Source: Stutzerimonas kunmingensis
GTDB taxonomy: Bacteria > Pseudomonadota > Gammaproteobacteria > Pseudomonadales > Pseudomonadaceae
Length of the DNA stretch: 64,000 bases
Reading direction: 5' to 3'
Assembly: GCF_002929225.1 (NCBI RefSeq)
Contig: NZ_PISM01000004.1
Coordinates: 372,001 to 436,000 of the forward strand
The position numbers were made by a program, and so were the translations under genes. The notes beneath the pieces were generated by a model, which saw only the letters and a program-made list of their open reading frames with translations, had not been told where the DNA came from and searched no databases. Shown here one piece after another: positions 32,488-41,790 of the stretch; positions within the stretch are counted from its first letter, which is position 1; each line of letters begins with the position of its first letter.

Positions 32488-33273
32488 ATGCTTCCAGCAC
32501 TTTGGGTCAGCAAGACCGGACTGTCCGCCCAGGACATGAACCTGACGACCATTTCCAACAACCTGGCCAACGTTTCTACCACCGGCTTCAAACGTGACCG
32601 TGCCGAGTTTCAGGACCTGCTCTATCAGATTCGCCGTCAGCCTGGCGGTCAGTCCAGCCAGGACAGCGAACTGCCCTCCGGCCTTCAGTTGGGTACCGGT
32701 GTGCGGGTGACCGGCACGCAGAAGATCTTCACCGCCGGTAGCCTGCAGACCACCGAGCAGCCGCTGGATATGGCGGTCAACGGTCGCGGTTTCTTCCAGG
32801 TACTGCTGCCCGATGGCACGGTTTCCTACACCCGTGACGGCAGCTTCCATCTGAGCTCCGATGGCCAATTGGTGACCTCCAACGGCTATGCGCTGGAGCC
32901 GGCCATCGTGGTACCGCCGGAGACCCAGACCTTCACCGTGGGCGAGGACGGAACTGTCTCGGTGACCACCGTGGGCAATCCGCAGCCGCAGATCATTGGC
33001 AACCTGCAGACGGCCGACTTCATCAACCCGGCAGGTCTGCAGGCGATGGGCAGTAACCTGTTCCTGGAGACCGCGGCAAGCGGCGCGCCTCAGGTCAGCA
33101 CGCCGGGCCTCAACGGTTTGGGTACGGTGCTGCAGAACACCCTGGAAAACTCCAACGTCAGCGTCGTTGAGGAACTGGTGAACATGATCACCACCCAGCG
33201 TGCCTACGAGATGAATTCCAAGGTCATATCCACCGCCGACCAGATGCTGTCGTTCGTCACGCAGCAGCTCTGA
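32488..33273 (+). CDS. flgG: Flagellar distal rod protein FlgG
   Basis: It has 261 residues with the FlgG signature: LWVSKTGLSAQDMNLTTISNNLANVSTTGFKRDRAEF, the insertion DLLYQIRRQPGGQSSQ typical of FlgG, and LENSNVSVVEELVNMITTQRAYEMNSK at the C-terminus. GAGGAG precedes ATG 32488. The distal rod crosses the P and L rings encoded next. Confidence 0.97.
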   Translation: MLPALWVSKTGLSAQDMNLTTISNNLANVSTTGFKRDRAEFQDLLYQIRRQPGGQSSQDSELPSGLQLGTGVRVTGTQKIFTAGSLQTTEQPLDMAVNGRGFFQVLLPDGTVSYTRDGSFHLSSDGQLVTSNGYALEPAIVVPPETQTFTVGEDGTVSVTTVGNPQPQIIGNLQTADFINPAGLQAMGSNLFLETAASGAPQVSTPGLNGLGTVLQNTLENSNVSVVEELVNMITTQRAYEMNSKVISTADQMLSFVTQQL

Positions 33274-33357
33274 TCGCGCGTTCGCCGTTGTATACGGGCA
33301 CGCACGCCTTGTGCTGCTCGCAGTAGTTTCGATGGCCTGTCATGGCTTGAGGTGTTT

Positions 33358-34053
33358 ATGAGCCGTTTGCTGATCGTTGTGTCGATGTCGTCCGCCCTGG
33401 CGCTGGTCGGATGTGTTGCTCCTGCGCCGAAACCGAATGACCCGTACTATGCTCCGGTGCTGCCGCGCACGCCGTTGCCGGCGGCGCAGAACAACGGCGC
33501 GATCTATCAGGCAGGCTTCGAAACCAACCTCTACGACGACCGCAAGGCTCATCGGGTCGGCGACATCATTACCATCACCCTCAACGAGCGGACTCAGGCC
33601 AGCAAGAACGCCTCGTCGCAGCTCTCGAAGGACAGCAGCGCCAACATCGGGCTTGGCTCGCTGTTTGGAGGAGCCGTCTCGATGGCCAATCCGTTGACCG
33701 GCAACTCGATGAGCCTGGGCGCCGAGTACGACGCGTCACGAGATACTTCCGGTTCTGGACAGGCCGGACAGAGCAACAGCCTGTCCGGTTCGATCACCGT
33801 GACCGTCTCCGAAGTGCTGCCCAACGGCATCCTCGCCGTGCGCGGCGAGAAGTGGATGACGCTCAATACCGGCGACGAACTGGTGCGCATTGCGGGCCTG
33901 GTTCGCGCAGACGATATCTCCACCGACAACACGGTCCCGTCTACCCGTATTGCCGATGCACGCATTACCTATTCGGGCACCGGCGCCTTTGCCGATGCGA
34001 GCCAGCCTGGCTGGCTAGACCGATTCTTCATGAGCCCGATGTGGCCCTTCTGA
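33358..34053 (+). CDS. flgH: Flagellar L-ring lipoprotein FlgH
   Basis: Outer-membrane bushing of the rod. It has 231 residues, a lipobox ([11 protein letters not shown], Cys about 18) and the FlgH core ([37 protein letters not shown]). ATG 33358 has GAGG at 6 bases; GTG 33352 is less likely. Confidence 0.96.
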   Translation: MSRLLIVVSMSSALALVGCVAPAPKPNDPYYAPVLPRTPLPAAQNNGAIYQAGFETNLYDDRKAHRVGDIITITLNERTQASKNASSQLSKDSSANIGLGSLFGGAVSMANPLTGNSMSLGAEYDASRDTSGSGQAGQSNSLSGSITVTVSEVLPNGILAVRGEKWMTLNTGDELVRIAGLVRADDISTDNTVPSTRIADARITYSGTGAFADASQPGWLDRFFMSPMWPF

Positions 34054-34067
34054 CCGGAGCTGATGTC

Positions 34068-35168
34068 ATGTGGAAAAAACTGCTTCTGCTCGCGGGTTTG
34101 CTCACGCTCTGTGCTGGCGCACAGGCCGAGCGTCTGAAGGATGTCGCGACCATCCATGGTGTTCGTAGCAACCAGTTGATCGGCTACGGCCTGGTTGTCG
34201 GCTTGAACGGTAGCGGTGACCAGACCACCCAGACGCCGTTCACCGTGCAGACCTTCAACAACATGCTGGCCCAGTTCGGCATCAAGGTGCCGGCCGGTGG
34301 CAACATTCAGCTGAAGAACGTCGCGGCTGTGTCGATTCATGCCGAACTGCCACCGTTCGCCAAGCCGGGACAGACCATCGACATCACCGTCTCGTCTATC
34401 GGTAACGCCAAGAGCCTGCGTGGCGGCAGCCTGCTGATGGCGCCGCTGAAGGGTATCGACGGCAACGTTTACGCTATCGCCCAGGGCAACCTGGTGGTAG
34501 GGGGCTTCGATGCCGGTGGCGCAGATGGCTCTCGGATCACCGTCAATTCGCCGTCGGCTGGGCGGATTCCGGGTGGTGCTACGGTCGAACGGCCGGTGCC
34601 GAGTGGTTTCAATCAGGGCAATACACTGACGCTGAATCTCAATCGTCCGGACTTCACCACGGCCAAGAACATCGTCGATCAGATCAACGACCTGCTAGGC
34701 CCGGGTGTAGCGCAGGCGCTCGACGGCGGCTCGATCAGCGTGACCGCGCCGCTGGATCCGAGTCAGCGCGTGGACTACCTGTCGATTCTGGAAAATCTCG
34801 AAGTAGAGGTTGGCCAGGCCGTGGCCAAGGTCATCATCAATTCGCGTACCGGGACGATCGTGATCGGCCAGAACGTGCGGGTGCAACCTGCCGCCGTTAC
34901 CCACGGCAGTCTGACCGTCACCATCAGCGAAGATCCACAGGTGAGCCAGCCGGAGCCCTTCTCGGATGGTCAGACCGTCGTCGTGCCCAACAGCAAGGTA
35001 AAAGCCGATCAGGAAGCCAAGCCGATGTTCAAGTTCGGCCCGGGTACCACGCTAGATGAGATCGTCCGGGCGGTGAATCAGGTGGGCGCCGCGCCCAGCG
35101 ACCTGATGGCCATTCTTGAAGCACTGAAGCAGGCTGGCGCTCTGCAAGCCGACCTGATCGTGATCTAA
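34068..35168 (+). CDS. flgI: Flagellar P-ring protein FlgI
   Basis: Forms the peptidoglycan-level ring around the rod; folded with FlgA help. It has 366 residues, a signal peptide ([16 protein letters not shown]) and the family start [32 protein letters not shown] precedes ATG 34068. A longer in-frame extension back into flgH is spurious. Confidence 0.97.
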   Translation: MWKKLLLLAGLLTLCAGAQAERLKDVATIHGVRSNQLIGYGLVVGLNGSGDQTTQTPFTVQTFNNMLAQFGIKVPAGGNIQLKNVAAVSIHAELPPFAKPGQTIDITVSSIGNAKSLRGGSLLMAPLKGIDGNVYAIAQGNLVVGGFDAGGADGSRITVNSPSAGRIPGGATVERPVPSGFNQGNTLTLNLNRPDFTTAKNIVDQINDLLGPGVAQALDGGSISVTAPLDPSQRVDYLSILENLEVEVGQAVAKVIINSRTGTIVIGQNVRVQPAAVTHGSLTVTISEDPQVSQPEPFSDGQTVVVPNSKVKADQEAKPMFKFGPGTTLDEIVRAVNQVGAAPSDLMAILEALKQAGALQADLIVI

Positions 35169-35178
35169 GGGCAGGGAT

Positions 35179-36351
35179 ATGGAAAATCGTCTCGGAAGCG
35201 GAGCGCGCGGCCTCGACAGCGGCAGCTACAACGACCTCAATCGCCTCAGCCAGCTCAAGGTTGGCAAGGATCGGGACGGTGAGGAGAACGTGCGTAAGGT
35301 TGCGCAGGAGTTCGAGTCGTTGTTTCTCAACGAAATGCTCAAGTCGATGCGTTCGGCAACCGAAGTGCTGGCCAAGGACAACCCGCTGAACAGTCAGGCC
35401 AGCAAGCAATACCAGGATATGTATGACCAGCAGCTGTCTGTCAGTCTTTCGAAGGAAGGCGGTGGCATCGGGTTGGCAGACGTACTGGTGCGCCAGTTGA
35501 GCAAGCAGACCGAAACCGCGACACGCAACAATCCGTTTGCCCAGGTTGCGCAGACCGAAGGGGCCGCATGGCCGAGCAAGCCGGCCGCTGCCGTCGAGTC
35601 CGCACGAGATGATTCCCGGTTGCTGAATCAGCGCCGTCTTGCGTTACCAGGCCGGGCGATCGAGCGGCAAGTGGCAGATGTATCGGCGGCTGCGCAGAAA
35701 CCTGCCGCAGAAGGTACGCAGCCTCTGGTCGACCTCGATTGGAAACCCGCCACGGCGTTTGTGCCCCCCAAGGACAAGCCGTTGGTCGTCAACGGTGTCG
35801 AGAAAAGTGCGCCCAACGCGCCGAGCAAGACGCGGTTCAATTCGTCCGAGGAGTTCATCGCCACCATGCTGCCCATGGCAGAGAAGGCGGCCGAACGCCT
35901 GGGCATCGAGCCGCGTTTCCTGGTCGCACAAGCTGCGCTGGAGACCGGCTGGGGTAAATCCATGATCCGTCAGAAGGACGGCAGCAACAGCCACAACCTG
36001 TTTGGCATCAAGGCGACCGGGTGGAAAGGGGAGTCGGCTACCGTGATGACCACCGAGTACGTCAACGGTACGGCAACCCGCGAGAGAGCGGGCTTCCGCG
36101 CTTACGATTCGTTTGAGCAGAGCTTCGACGACTTCGTCAGCCTGCTGGAAAACAACGACCGTTATCGGACCGCCATTCAGGTGGCGAGCAATACCGGCGA
36201 TTCGGAACGCTTCGTCAAGGAGCTGCAGAAAGCCGGCTACGCCACCGACCCACAATACGCGCGCAAGATCAGCCAGATCGCCCGCAAGATGCAGACTTAC
36301 CAGACCGTTGCCGACGCGAATTCGGTGCCCGCCATGCGGACCAGAGGCTAA
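35179..36351 (+). CDS. flgJ: FlgJ, rod cap with C-terminal glucosaminidase
   Basis: It has 390 residues. The N-terminal rod-capping domain (about 30-115: AQEFESLFLNEMLKSMRSAT) helps rod assembly. After a Pro/Ala-rich linker, the C-terminal glycoside hydrolase 73 domain (about 215-380) opens a path in the cell wall; the catalytic Glu is E255 in AALETGWGKS, with YDSFEQSFDDFV downstream. The fused form is normal in gamma-proteobacteria. Confidence 0.96.
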   Translation: MENRLGSGARGLDSGSYNDLNRLSQLKVGKDRDGEENVRKVAQEFESLFLNEMLKSMRSATEVLAKDNPLNSQASKQYQDMYDQQLSVSLSKEGGGIGLADVLVRQLSKQTETATRNNPFAQVAQTEGAAWPSKPAAAVESARDDSRLLNQRRLALPGRAIERQVADVSAAAQKPAAEGTQPLVDLDWKPATAFVPPKDKPLVVNGVEKSAPNAPSKTRFNSSEEFIATMLPMAEKAAERLGIEPRFLVAQAALETGWGKSMIRQKDGSNSHNLFGIKATGWKGESATVMTTEYVNGTATRERAGFRAYDSFEQSFDDFVSLLENNDRYRTAIQVASNTGDSERFVKELQKAGYATDPQYARKISQIARKMQTYQTVADANSVPAMRTRG

Positions 36352-36354
36352 ATC

Positions 36355-38424
36355 ATGGCTGACCTATTGAGCATTGGCCTTTCCGGCCTGTCTGCCAGCA
36401 AAACCCAACTTTCCATCACCGGACACAACATCACGAACGTCAACACGCCTGGCTATAGCCGCCAGGATGCGAGCCAGGCGACACGCTCGCCGCAATTCAG
36501 CGGTGCCGGTTACATTGGATCGGGTACCTCGCTGGTAGACGTGCGTCGCTCCTACAGCGAATTTCTCACCAGCCAGCTGCGTAGCAGTACATCGCTGAAC
36601 AGTGATGTCGAGGCTTACAAAAGCCAGATCGATCAGCTCGATTCATTGCTGGCTGGCACCACCACCGGTATCACGCCTTCGCTGCAAAAGTTCTTCTCGG
36701 CCTTGCAGACAGCTGCCGAGGACCCGGCGAATATCCCGGCGCGTCAGCTGGTGCTGGCGGAGGCTGAGGGATTGGCGCGGCGTTTCAATACCGTATACGA
36801 CCGACTTTCCGAGCAGAACAGTTTCACCAACAAGCAGATGTCCGCTGTCACCGATCAGGTGAATCGTCTGGCAGGCAGCATCGGTAGCCTCAACGAGGCT
36901 ATTGCCATCGCCGCGGCCAACGGCAAGCAGCCGAACGATCTGCTCGACGCCCGTGACGAGGCTGTTCGGCAGTTATCGGGCTACATCGGCGTGACGGTTG
37001 TTCCTCAGGATGACAGCAGCTTCAACGTATTCATCGGCAGCGGCCAGCCGCTGGTCGTGGGCAGTACGGTAGCCAAGCTGGAGGTCGTGCCAGGGCAGGG
37101 CGACCCGAACCGTCATGAAGTGCAGTTCATCAGCGGTGGCTCGCGGCAGGGCATCACCTCGCAGATTACCGGCGGCGAACTCGGCGGGCTGATTCGCTAT
37201 CGTGAGGAAGTGCTGGATTCGACCATGAACTCCCTAGGGCGCCTTTCGCTGGCCGTCAGTGATCAGGTCAATACTCAGCTGCGGCAGGGGCTGGATCTGA
37301 AAGGTGACGTGGGGGAGGCTCTGTTTGGCGATTACAACAATGAGGCCTTGGCAGGACTCAGGGCTATAGCGTTCGGCAGCAACCCGTCATTGAACACGGT
37401 TACGCCCGCAGATGCGTCCCTGAAGATCACCGAAACAAGCGTGCTTACTACTAGCGATTACCTATTGGAGTATGACGGGAGCATCCCGAGCGGCTACAAG
37501 GCCCGGAGATTGAGCGATAACCAGCCAATGAGCGTTCAGCTCGACGCCGGAGTACTGACTTTCGCCGATGCGAAAGGTCGAGATCAGGGCTTCAGCGTCC
37601 AGGTGAGCGGAACTCCACTTGTTGGCGACAAGTTCAGTCTGCAGCCGACCCGGCGCGGTGCTGCCGATATTACAGCAGTGCTAGACCAAGCGGACCAGCT
37701 TGCCTTTGCTGCTCCGGTGCGAGCTGAGGCGGGGCCACAAAATAGTGGTACGGGGAAAATTACGCAGCCGGATCTTGTATCGGTGCTGGATTCTAGCAAC
37801 CCTAAGCTTGCTGTAGATGCCAAGCAGGCAATGGAAGCTCTTCAGAGCTACCTTGGCAATGGAAAATTGTTGGAGTTCGGTGCCGACGGCAACTTCTTAT
37901 TGCCGGCCGGAGTTACCAGCGTACCCGATATAGAGGATGGTGGCTTCAAGGCGGGGCAAACCAATAGCGTCAAGCTAGCATTCGAGACTGGCGGCTATAA
38001 GTATGAACTTAGTGTCCAGCTCAGCGGTACGCCAAAGGCTGGAGATGATTTCACGCTTGATTTCAATCAGAGCGGCGTTTCGGATAACCGCAACGCATTG
38101 AAGCTGGTCGACTTGCAAAGCAAGCAGACTGTTAACGTTTCGCTAGACGCCGATGAGAATGTCATATCGGGCGTCAGCTTCACCGACGGTTACGGCGAAC
38201 TGGTCGAGCGCGTCGGTACGCTGACGGCCCAGGCGCGAATGGACAGTGAAGCGACGGGCTCGATCCTCAAGCAGGCCACTGACAACCGTGACTCGCTGTC
38301 GGCGGTGAATCTGGATGAAGAGGCGGCAAATCTGATCAAGTTCGAGCAGTACTACAACGCCTCGGCCCAGATCATTCAAGTTGCCCGTTCCTTGTTCGAT
38401 ACATTGATCAGCTCCTTCAGGTAA
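36355..38424 (+). CDS. flgK: Hook-associated protein 1 FlgK
   Basis: Joins hook and filament. It has 689 residues. The N-terminus (LLSIGLSGLSASKTQLSITGHNITNVNTPGYSRQD) and C-terminus (NLDEEAANLIKFEQYYNASAQIIQVARSLFDTLI) are conserved. The interior, roughly 37380-38130, is more AT-rich and shows different codon choice (TTG, TTA, ATA, AGA), as exposed domains often do. Starts 3 bases after the flgJ stop; coupled translation likely. FlgN chaperones it. Confidence 0.96.
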   Translation: MADLLSIGLSGLSASKTQLSITGHNITNVNTPGYSRQDASQATRSPQFSGAGYIGSGTSLVDVRRSYSEFLTSQLRSSTSLNSDVEAYKSQIDQLDSLLAGTTTGITPSLQKFFSALQTAAEDPANIPARQLVLAEAEGLARRFNTVYDRLSEQNSFTNKQMSAVTDQVNRLAGSIGSLNEAIAIAAANGKQPNDLLDARDEAVRQLSGYIGVTVVPQDDSSFNVFIGSGQPLVVGSTVAKLEVVPGQGDPNRHEVQFISGGSRQGITSQITGGELGGLIRYREEVLDSTMNSLGRLSLAVSDQVNTQLRQGLDLKGDVGEALFGDYNNEALAGLRAIAFGSNPSLNTVTPADASLKITETSVLTTSDYLLEYDGSIPSGYKARRLSDNQPMSVQLDAGVLTFADAKGRDQGFSVQVSGTPLVGDKFSLQPTRRGAADITAVLDQADQLAFAAPVRAEAGPQNSGTGKITQPDLVSVLDSSNPKLAVDAKQAMEALQSYLGNGKLLEFGADGNFLLPAGVTSVPDIEDGGFKAGQTNSVKLAFETGGYKYELSVQLSGTPKAGDDFTLDFNQSGVSDNRNALKLVDLQSKQTVNVSLDADENVISGVSFTDGYGELVERVGTLTAQARMDSEATGSILKQATDNRDSLSAVNLDEEAANLIKFEQYYNASAQIIQVARSLFDTLISSFR

Positions 38425-38435
38425 TAGGCCCGCCC

Positions 38436-39665
38436 ATGCGCATTTCCACCCTGCAAGCGTTCAATAACGGCGTCTCCGGTCTGCAGCGCAACTACGCCAA
38501 CGCGACCCGCACCCAGGAGCAGATCAGCACCGGCAACCGTATTCTCACGCCGGCGGATGATCCGGTCGCGTCGGTGCGTCTGCTGCAGCTGGAGCAGCAG
38601 CAGAATGTGCTGGGTCAGTACAACGCCAACCTGACTGCCGCGAAGAACAGCCTCACCCAGGAGGAGGTCACACTCAATTCGGTAAACACCGTCCTGCAGC
38701 GCGTGCGAGAACTGGCCGTGCAGGCAGGCAATGGTGGTCTGAGCGCTGAAGACCGCAAATCTATTGCAGCCGAGTTGACCGAGCGCGAAGACGAGTTGCT
38801 GTCGCTGATGAACACTCGCAATGCGCGCGGCGAGTACCTATTCTCCGGTTTTCAGGGCAAGACGCCGCCGTTCGTGCGCGCAGGGAACGGCAGCTATAGC
38901 TACCAGGGTGACGAGGGGCAGCGGAAGCTGCAAATTGCCAGTTCGCTCAATATCCCGATCAGCGACAACGGCAAGTCGATTTTCGAAAACGTGACCAATG
39001 CAGGGCGCCTTGAGGTGGATGACCCGAATAATCTCGGTTTTCCTGTTTCGTCACCTTTGGTTAGTGACGAGGTTGCGTTCTCCAACTATCGGGGAATCCG
39101 AATAGCCTTCGATCCGGTTGTAGAAGGCAAGTACCAAGTATTCGGCATGCCTAGGGACGGTGGGGCGGAGGTTTCGCTGGGCACAAGCAATCTGGATAAC
39201 GACAATGATAGCGACGACAAACTTGTGTACGGCGGCGTAACGCTATTTGTCGGGGGGCTGCCGCCGACTGGCTCCGAGATCCTCGTTCAGGGCAAAGTGC
39301 CGGTCGCGGAAAAGCAAGGCATTCTCGACACCATCGCCAATCTTCGCTCTGCTCTGGAAGAGCCCACTACAAGCAGTGGTGGGGTCCGTGACGCCGTAGC
39401 CGTAGCCCTGACCAATCTCGACCACGGCATGATCAGCGTCGATGCTGCTCGCGGCAACATCGGTGCTCGCCTGAACGTCATCGAGACGACTCAGACCGAC
39501 AACGAGGACGTTACTCTGGTGAACAAGTCCGTTCAGGCCGAGCTGCGTGAGTTGGACTACGCCGAGGCGCTTTCGCGTTTGTCTTTCCAGACAGTGATCC
39601 TCGAGGCTGCGCAGCAGAGCTATGTAAAAATCAGCGGCTTGAATCTGTTCAACGCCATGCGCTGA
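38436..39665 (+). CDS. flgL: Hook-associated protein 3 FlgL
   Basis: Second hook-filament junction protein. It has 409 residues with a flagellin-like N-terminus (RISTLQAFNNGVSGLQRNYANATRTQEQISTGNRILTPADD) and C-terminus (ELDYAEALSRLSFQTVILEAAQQSYVKISGLNLF). The middle, about 38985-39250, is again richer in A/T. Last flagellar gene in the window; fliC does not follow directly. Confidence 0.96.
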   Translation: MRISTLQAFNNGVSGLQRNYANATRTQEQISTGNRILTPADDPVASVRLLQLEQQQNVLGQYNANLTAAKNSLTQEEVTLNSVNTVLQRVRELAVQAGNGGLSAEDRKSIAAELTEREDELLSLMNTRNARGEYLFSGFQGKTPPFVRAGNGSYSYQGDEGQRKLQIASSLNIPISDNGKSIFENVTNAGRLEVDDPNNLGFPVSSPLVSDEVAFSNYRGIRIAFDPVVEGKYQVFGMPRDGGAEVSLGTSNLDNDNDSDDKLVYGGVTLFVGGLPPTGSEILVQGKVPVAEKQGILDTIANLRSALEEPTTSSGGVRDAVAVALTNLDHGMISVDAARGNIGARLNVIETTQTDNEDVTLVNKSVQAELRELDYAEALSRLSFQTVILEAAQQSYVKISGLNLFNAMR

Positions 39666-39787
39666 GCTTGACGAGGTTCGCAAATATGCAACCTCGTTTT
39701 TGACATCAGCTGGCAGGCGACTAGATTGGCTGACGCGGAGCAGGAAGTCCCGCGAACGAATACTTTGGTTTTCATAAGGACGTGATT

Positions 39788-40099
39788 ATGCGTAAAGCTA
39801 TTCTTGCCGCTGCGGCATTCGCCGTACTCTCCGGCTTTTCTTTCGGTGGCTATGCCGCCACTCAGGCACAACCTGCCCCGACAGCTGTGGCTGTCGCCCC
39901 GGCCCCAGTGAACCTCAATGCTGCCGATGCTGAGACGCTTTCCCGTGAGCTGAGAGGCATCGGTGAAACCAAGGCAAAAGCAATCATCGCTTATCGGGAA
40001 GAGCATGGCCCGTTCAGCTCGGTAGATGAGCTGCTCGAGGTAAAAGGCATCGGCTCGGCGACCCTCGACAAGATTCGTGGGCAGCTCAGCATTCAGTAA
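39788..40099 (+). CDS. ComEA-like secreted helix-hairpin-helix DNA-binding protein
   Basis: It has 103 residues: a signal peptide (MRKAILAAAAFAVLSGFSFGGYA), a short Ala/Pro linker, and two HhH motifs (LRGIGETKAKAIIAYREEHG and LLEVKGIGSATLDKIRGQL). Periplasmic ComEA proteins bind incoming DNA during natural transformation, which P. stutzeri strains perform; that role is inferred here. AAGGA before ATG 39788 decides the start over GTG 39782. Confidence 0.87.
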   Translation: MRKAILAAAAFAVLSGFSFGGYAATQAQPAPTAVAVAPAPVNLNAADAETLSRELRGIGETKAKAIIAYREEHGPFSSVDELLEVKGIGSATLDKIRGQLSIQ

Positions 40100-40107
40100 G
40101 GTTTTGG

Positions 40108-40138
40108 GAGGTCGATCGCAATGATCGACCTCTTTTTT
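40108..40138 (+). terminator. Terminator after the ComEA-like gene
   Basis: GAGGTCGATC (40108-40117) pairs with GATCGACCTC (40123-40132), loop GCAAT, then six T. Confidence 0.93.
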
Positions 40139-40421
40139 GATTCTCACCTGGGATGTTCTTCCCTCAATTCCTAGCCCCCGGAAGTTCGAACGCCCTGTGT
40201 CGTCGTCAGTCAAAGTGCTTGTAAAAGCATTGACAATCCGCGGTTATGCACATTCGGAATAGATCGCGGCGTGTCCTGCAGGCATGTTTCAATACAATTT
40301 CAGCATGATCGTAACCTATTGATTCTTAAGGCCTTAAGCGGCTGGATAAAAAAACACCGATCTGTTGGGCGGCCCCGTAAACAGGGCCTTAGCGGCAACC
40401 ATCCATAAACTGTTCACAAGG

Positions 40422-40444
40422 TTATCCACAGCTTCGGTGGATAA
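40422..40444. promoter_or_regulatory. Inverted pair of DnaA-box-like sequences
   Basis: TTATCCAC, seven bases, GTGGATAA. The left copy extends to the DnaA consensus TTATCCACA; the right differs at its last base (TTATCCACC on the other strand). CTGTTCACA lies just upstream at about 40410-40418. It sits 43 bases before the ykvA-like gene. The rest of the 40139-40486 gap holds a GGCCC/GGGCC hairpin near 40373-40390 and a lone TTGACA near 40228, but nothing else I can name. Confidence 0.5.
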
Positions 40445-40486
40445 CATTCACGAGGTCAGGGATGACGCAGGCTGGAGGCAACCCAG

Positions 40487-40936
40487 ATGAAGGCTCCCTG
40501 GAATTTCATCCGATATTTTCCGCTCGCGCAGCGTCTGATCAAACGCGGAAAGATCCCCGCGTTACTCTTTGCGGTGGCTCGCAAATCCTCTTCGAAAAGA
40601 GGGCTGTTCAGAGGATTGCGAGAAGATCTGGCACTTTTACAGGCGCTTTGCGTAGCTTGGTGGCGTGGCGAGTACCGGGCCATCAGTCCTAATGCATTGA
40701 TAGCTGTGGTGGCCGGCTTGCTCTACTTCCTGTCGCCAATCGACGCCATCCCGGATTGGCTGCCTGGTCTTGGGTTCGTCGACGATCTGGCTGTGCTGGG
40801 CTGGGTAATGCGCAAGTGGTCTGGTGAGTTGGAGGCGTTCAAGGTCTGGAGGCAGGCCCAGACTGCGGATCGGCAGGCATCGCTTCAACGCTTGCCTGCG
40901 TTGGACGAACCGAAGGCCGGCGGCCAGCCGAGCTGA
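40487..40936 (+). CDS. YkvA family (DUF1232) membrane protein
   Basis: It has 149 residues; one main hydrophobic segment (ALIAVVAGLLYFLSPIDAIPDWLP) carries the DUF1232 signature LSPIDxIPD, followed by GFVDDLAVLGWVM. GGAGG lies before ATG 40487. Family function is unknown; it is widespread in bacteria. Confidence 0.87.
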   Translation: MKAPWNFIRYFPLAQRLIKRGKIPALLFAVARKSSSKRGLFRGLREDLALLQALCVAWWRGEYRAISPNALIAVVAGLLYFLSPIDAIPDWLPGLGFVDDLAVLGWVMRKWSGELEAFKVWRQAQTADRQASLQRLPALDEPKAGGQPS

Positions 40937-41095
40937 TAGCAGCGGCGTGTGTAGCGCCGCCGTCTGTCGGTGCCGGATGAGCATTTGCGGTCTCTATCCC
41001 GATTCACTAACGCATGCGGCAGGTTGGTAGCTTCAAGGAGCGGCAAGGGCTGTTAAGATTCCGCATCTGATCGAAGACGCCTGGGGAAAATACGG

Positions 41096-41425
41096 ATGAA
41101 TGTACAGGTCATCATGCGTGACGGCTCGCCGGAATACGCCGTACTGCCGTGGGACGAGTACCAGGCGCTTTTGAATGCGGTCGGTGTCAAATCGGCCGTT
41201 GCCACTGATGTCGCACCCAGTGGCGCTCAGTCACGTCCGTCCCTGGTCGAGCTGAGCGCTCTGCGTGAGGCCAAGGGGCTTTCACAAGAGGCGTTGGCGC
41301 GCGCTGTGGGGATCAGTCCAGCCTACCTGGGGCTGATCGAGGCGGGAGAGCGCGAACCCGATGCTGCGATTCGTCGAGCACTGGCACGTGCGTTGGAAAT
41401 TGCCGGCTGGGAGGGCGACGCTTGA
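41096..41425 (+). CDS. XRE-family helix-turn-helix regulator
   Basis: It has 109 residues. The C-terminal half is an XRE DNA-binding domain (ELSALREAKGLSQEALARAVGISPAYLGLIEAGEREPD). The N-terminal half (NVQVIMRDGSPEYAVLPWDEYQALL) resembles the beta-strand start of Phd/YefM-type antitoxins, so it may be an antitoxin-like repressor, though no toxin is evident. It overlaps the next gene by 4 bases. Confidence 0.85.
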   Translation: MNVQVIMRDGSPEYAVLPWDEYQALLNAVGVKSAVATDVAPSGAQSRPSLVELSALREAKGLSQEALARAVGISPAYLGLIEAGEREPDAAIRRALARALEIAGWEGDA

Positions 41426-41790
41426 CGTCAGTATCCATCAGCCGGCACCACTGGCAGGCGCTGCTTGCCGAACTGGATGCCGCTCGCCGGCAGAGACATC
41501 TGGTGACCTACCGTGCGCTGGTCGAGCGGCTCCAGTTGCCCACACCCGCCATGCGAACCCTTACCGCCGCGCTGGAGCACCTCGCTGCGCTGGACGCCCG
41601 CTCGGAGCGCCCGTTGCGCAGCGCACTGGTCATCAGTCAGGGTGCTAGTCGGTTGCCCCGCACGGGCTTTTTCGAGTGTGCTGCGCGGTTGGGACGCTTC
41701 TCGGGGCCGGCGGACGGTGCCGCCGCTGCATCCTGGCATGCGGGAGAAGTGGCGCGCGTTTTCGAGTTCGTTTATTCGGAGGAACTCTGA
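41422..41790 (+). CDS. Hypothetical protein coupled to the XRE regulator
   Basis: It has 122 residues, start TTG 41422 overlapping the TGA of the XRE gene, with GGGAGG upstream. The sequence is helical (HHWQALLAELDAARRQRHLVTYRALVERLQLPTPAMRTLTAALEHL) followed by RPLRSALVISQGASRLPRTGFFECAARLGRF, which suggests a helical DNA- or ligand-binding region plus a small alpha/beta part. No known family. Confidence 0.65.
   Translation: MTSVSISRHHWQALLAELDAARRQRHLVTYRALVERLQLPTPAMRTLTAALEHLAALDARSERPLRSALVISQGASRLPRTGFFECAARLGRFSGPADGAAAASWHAGEVARVFEFVYSEEL

Noticed and set aside
40422..40444. A chromosomal replication origin
   Set aside because: Only two or three DnaA-like boxes and none of dnaA, rpmH, gyrB or gidA nearby.
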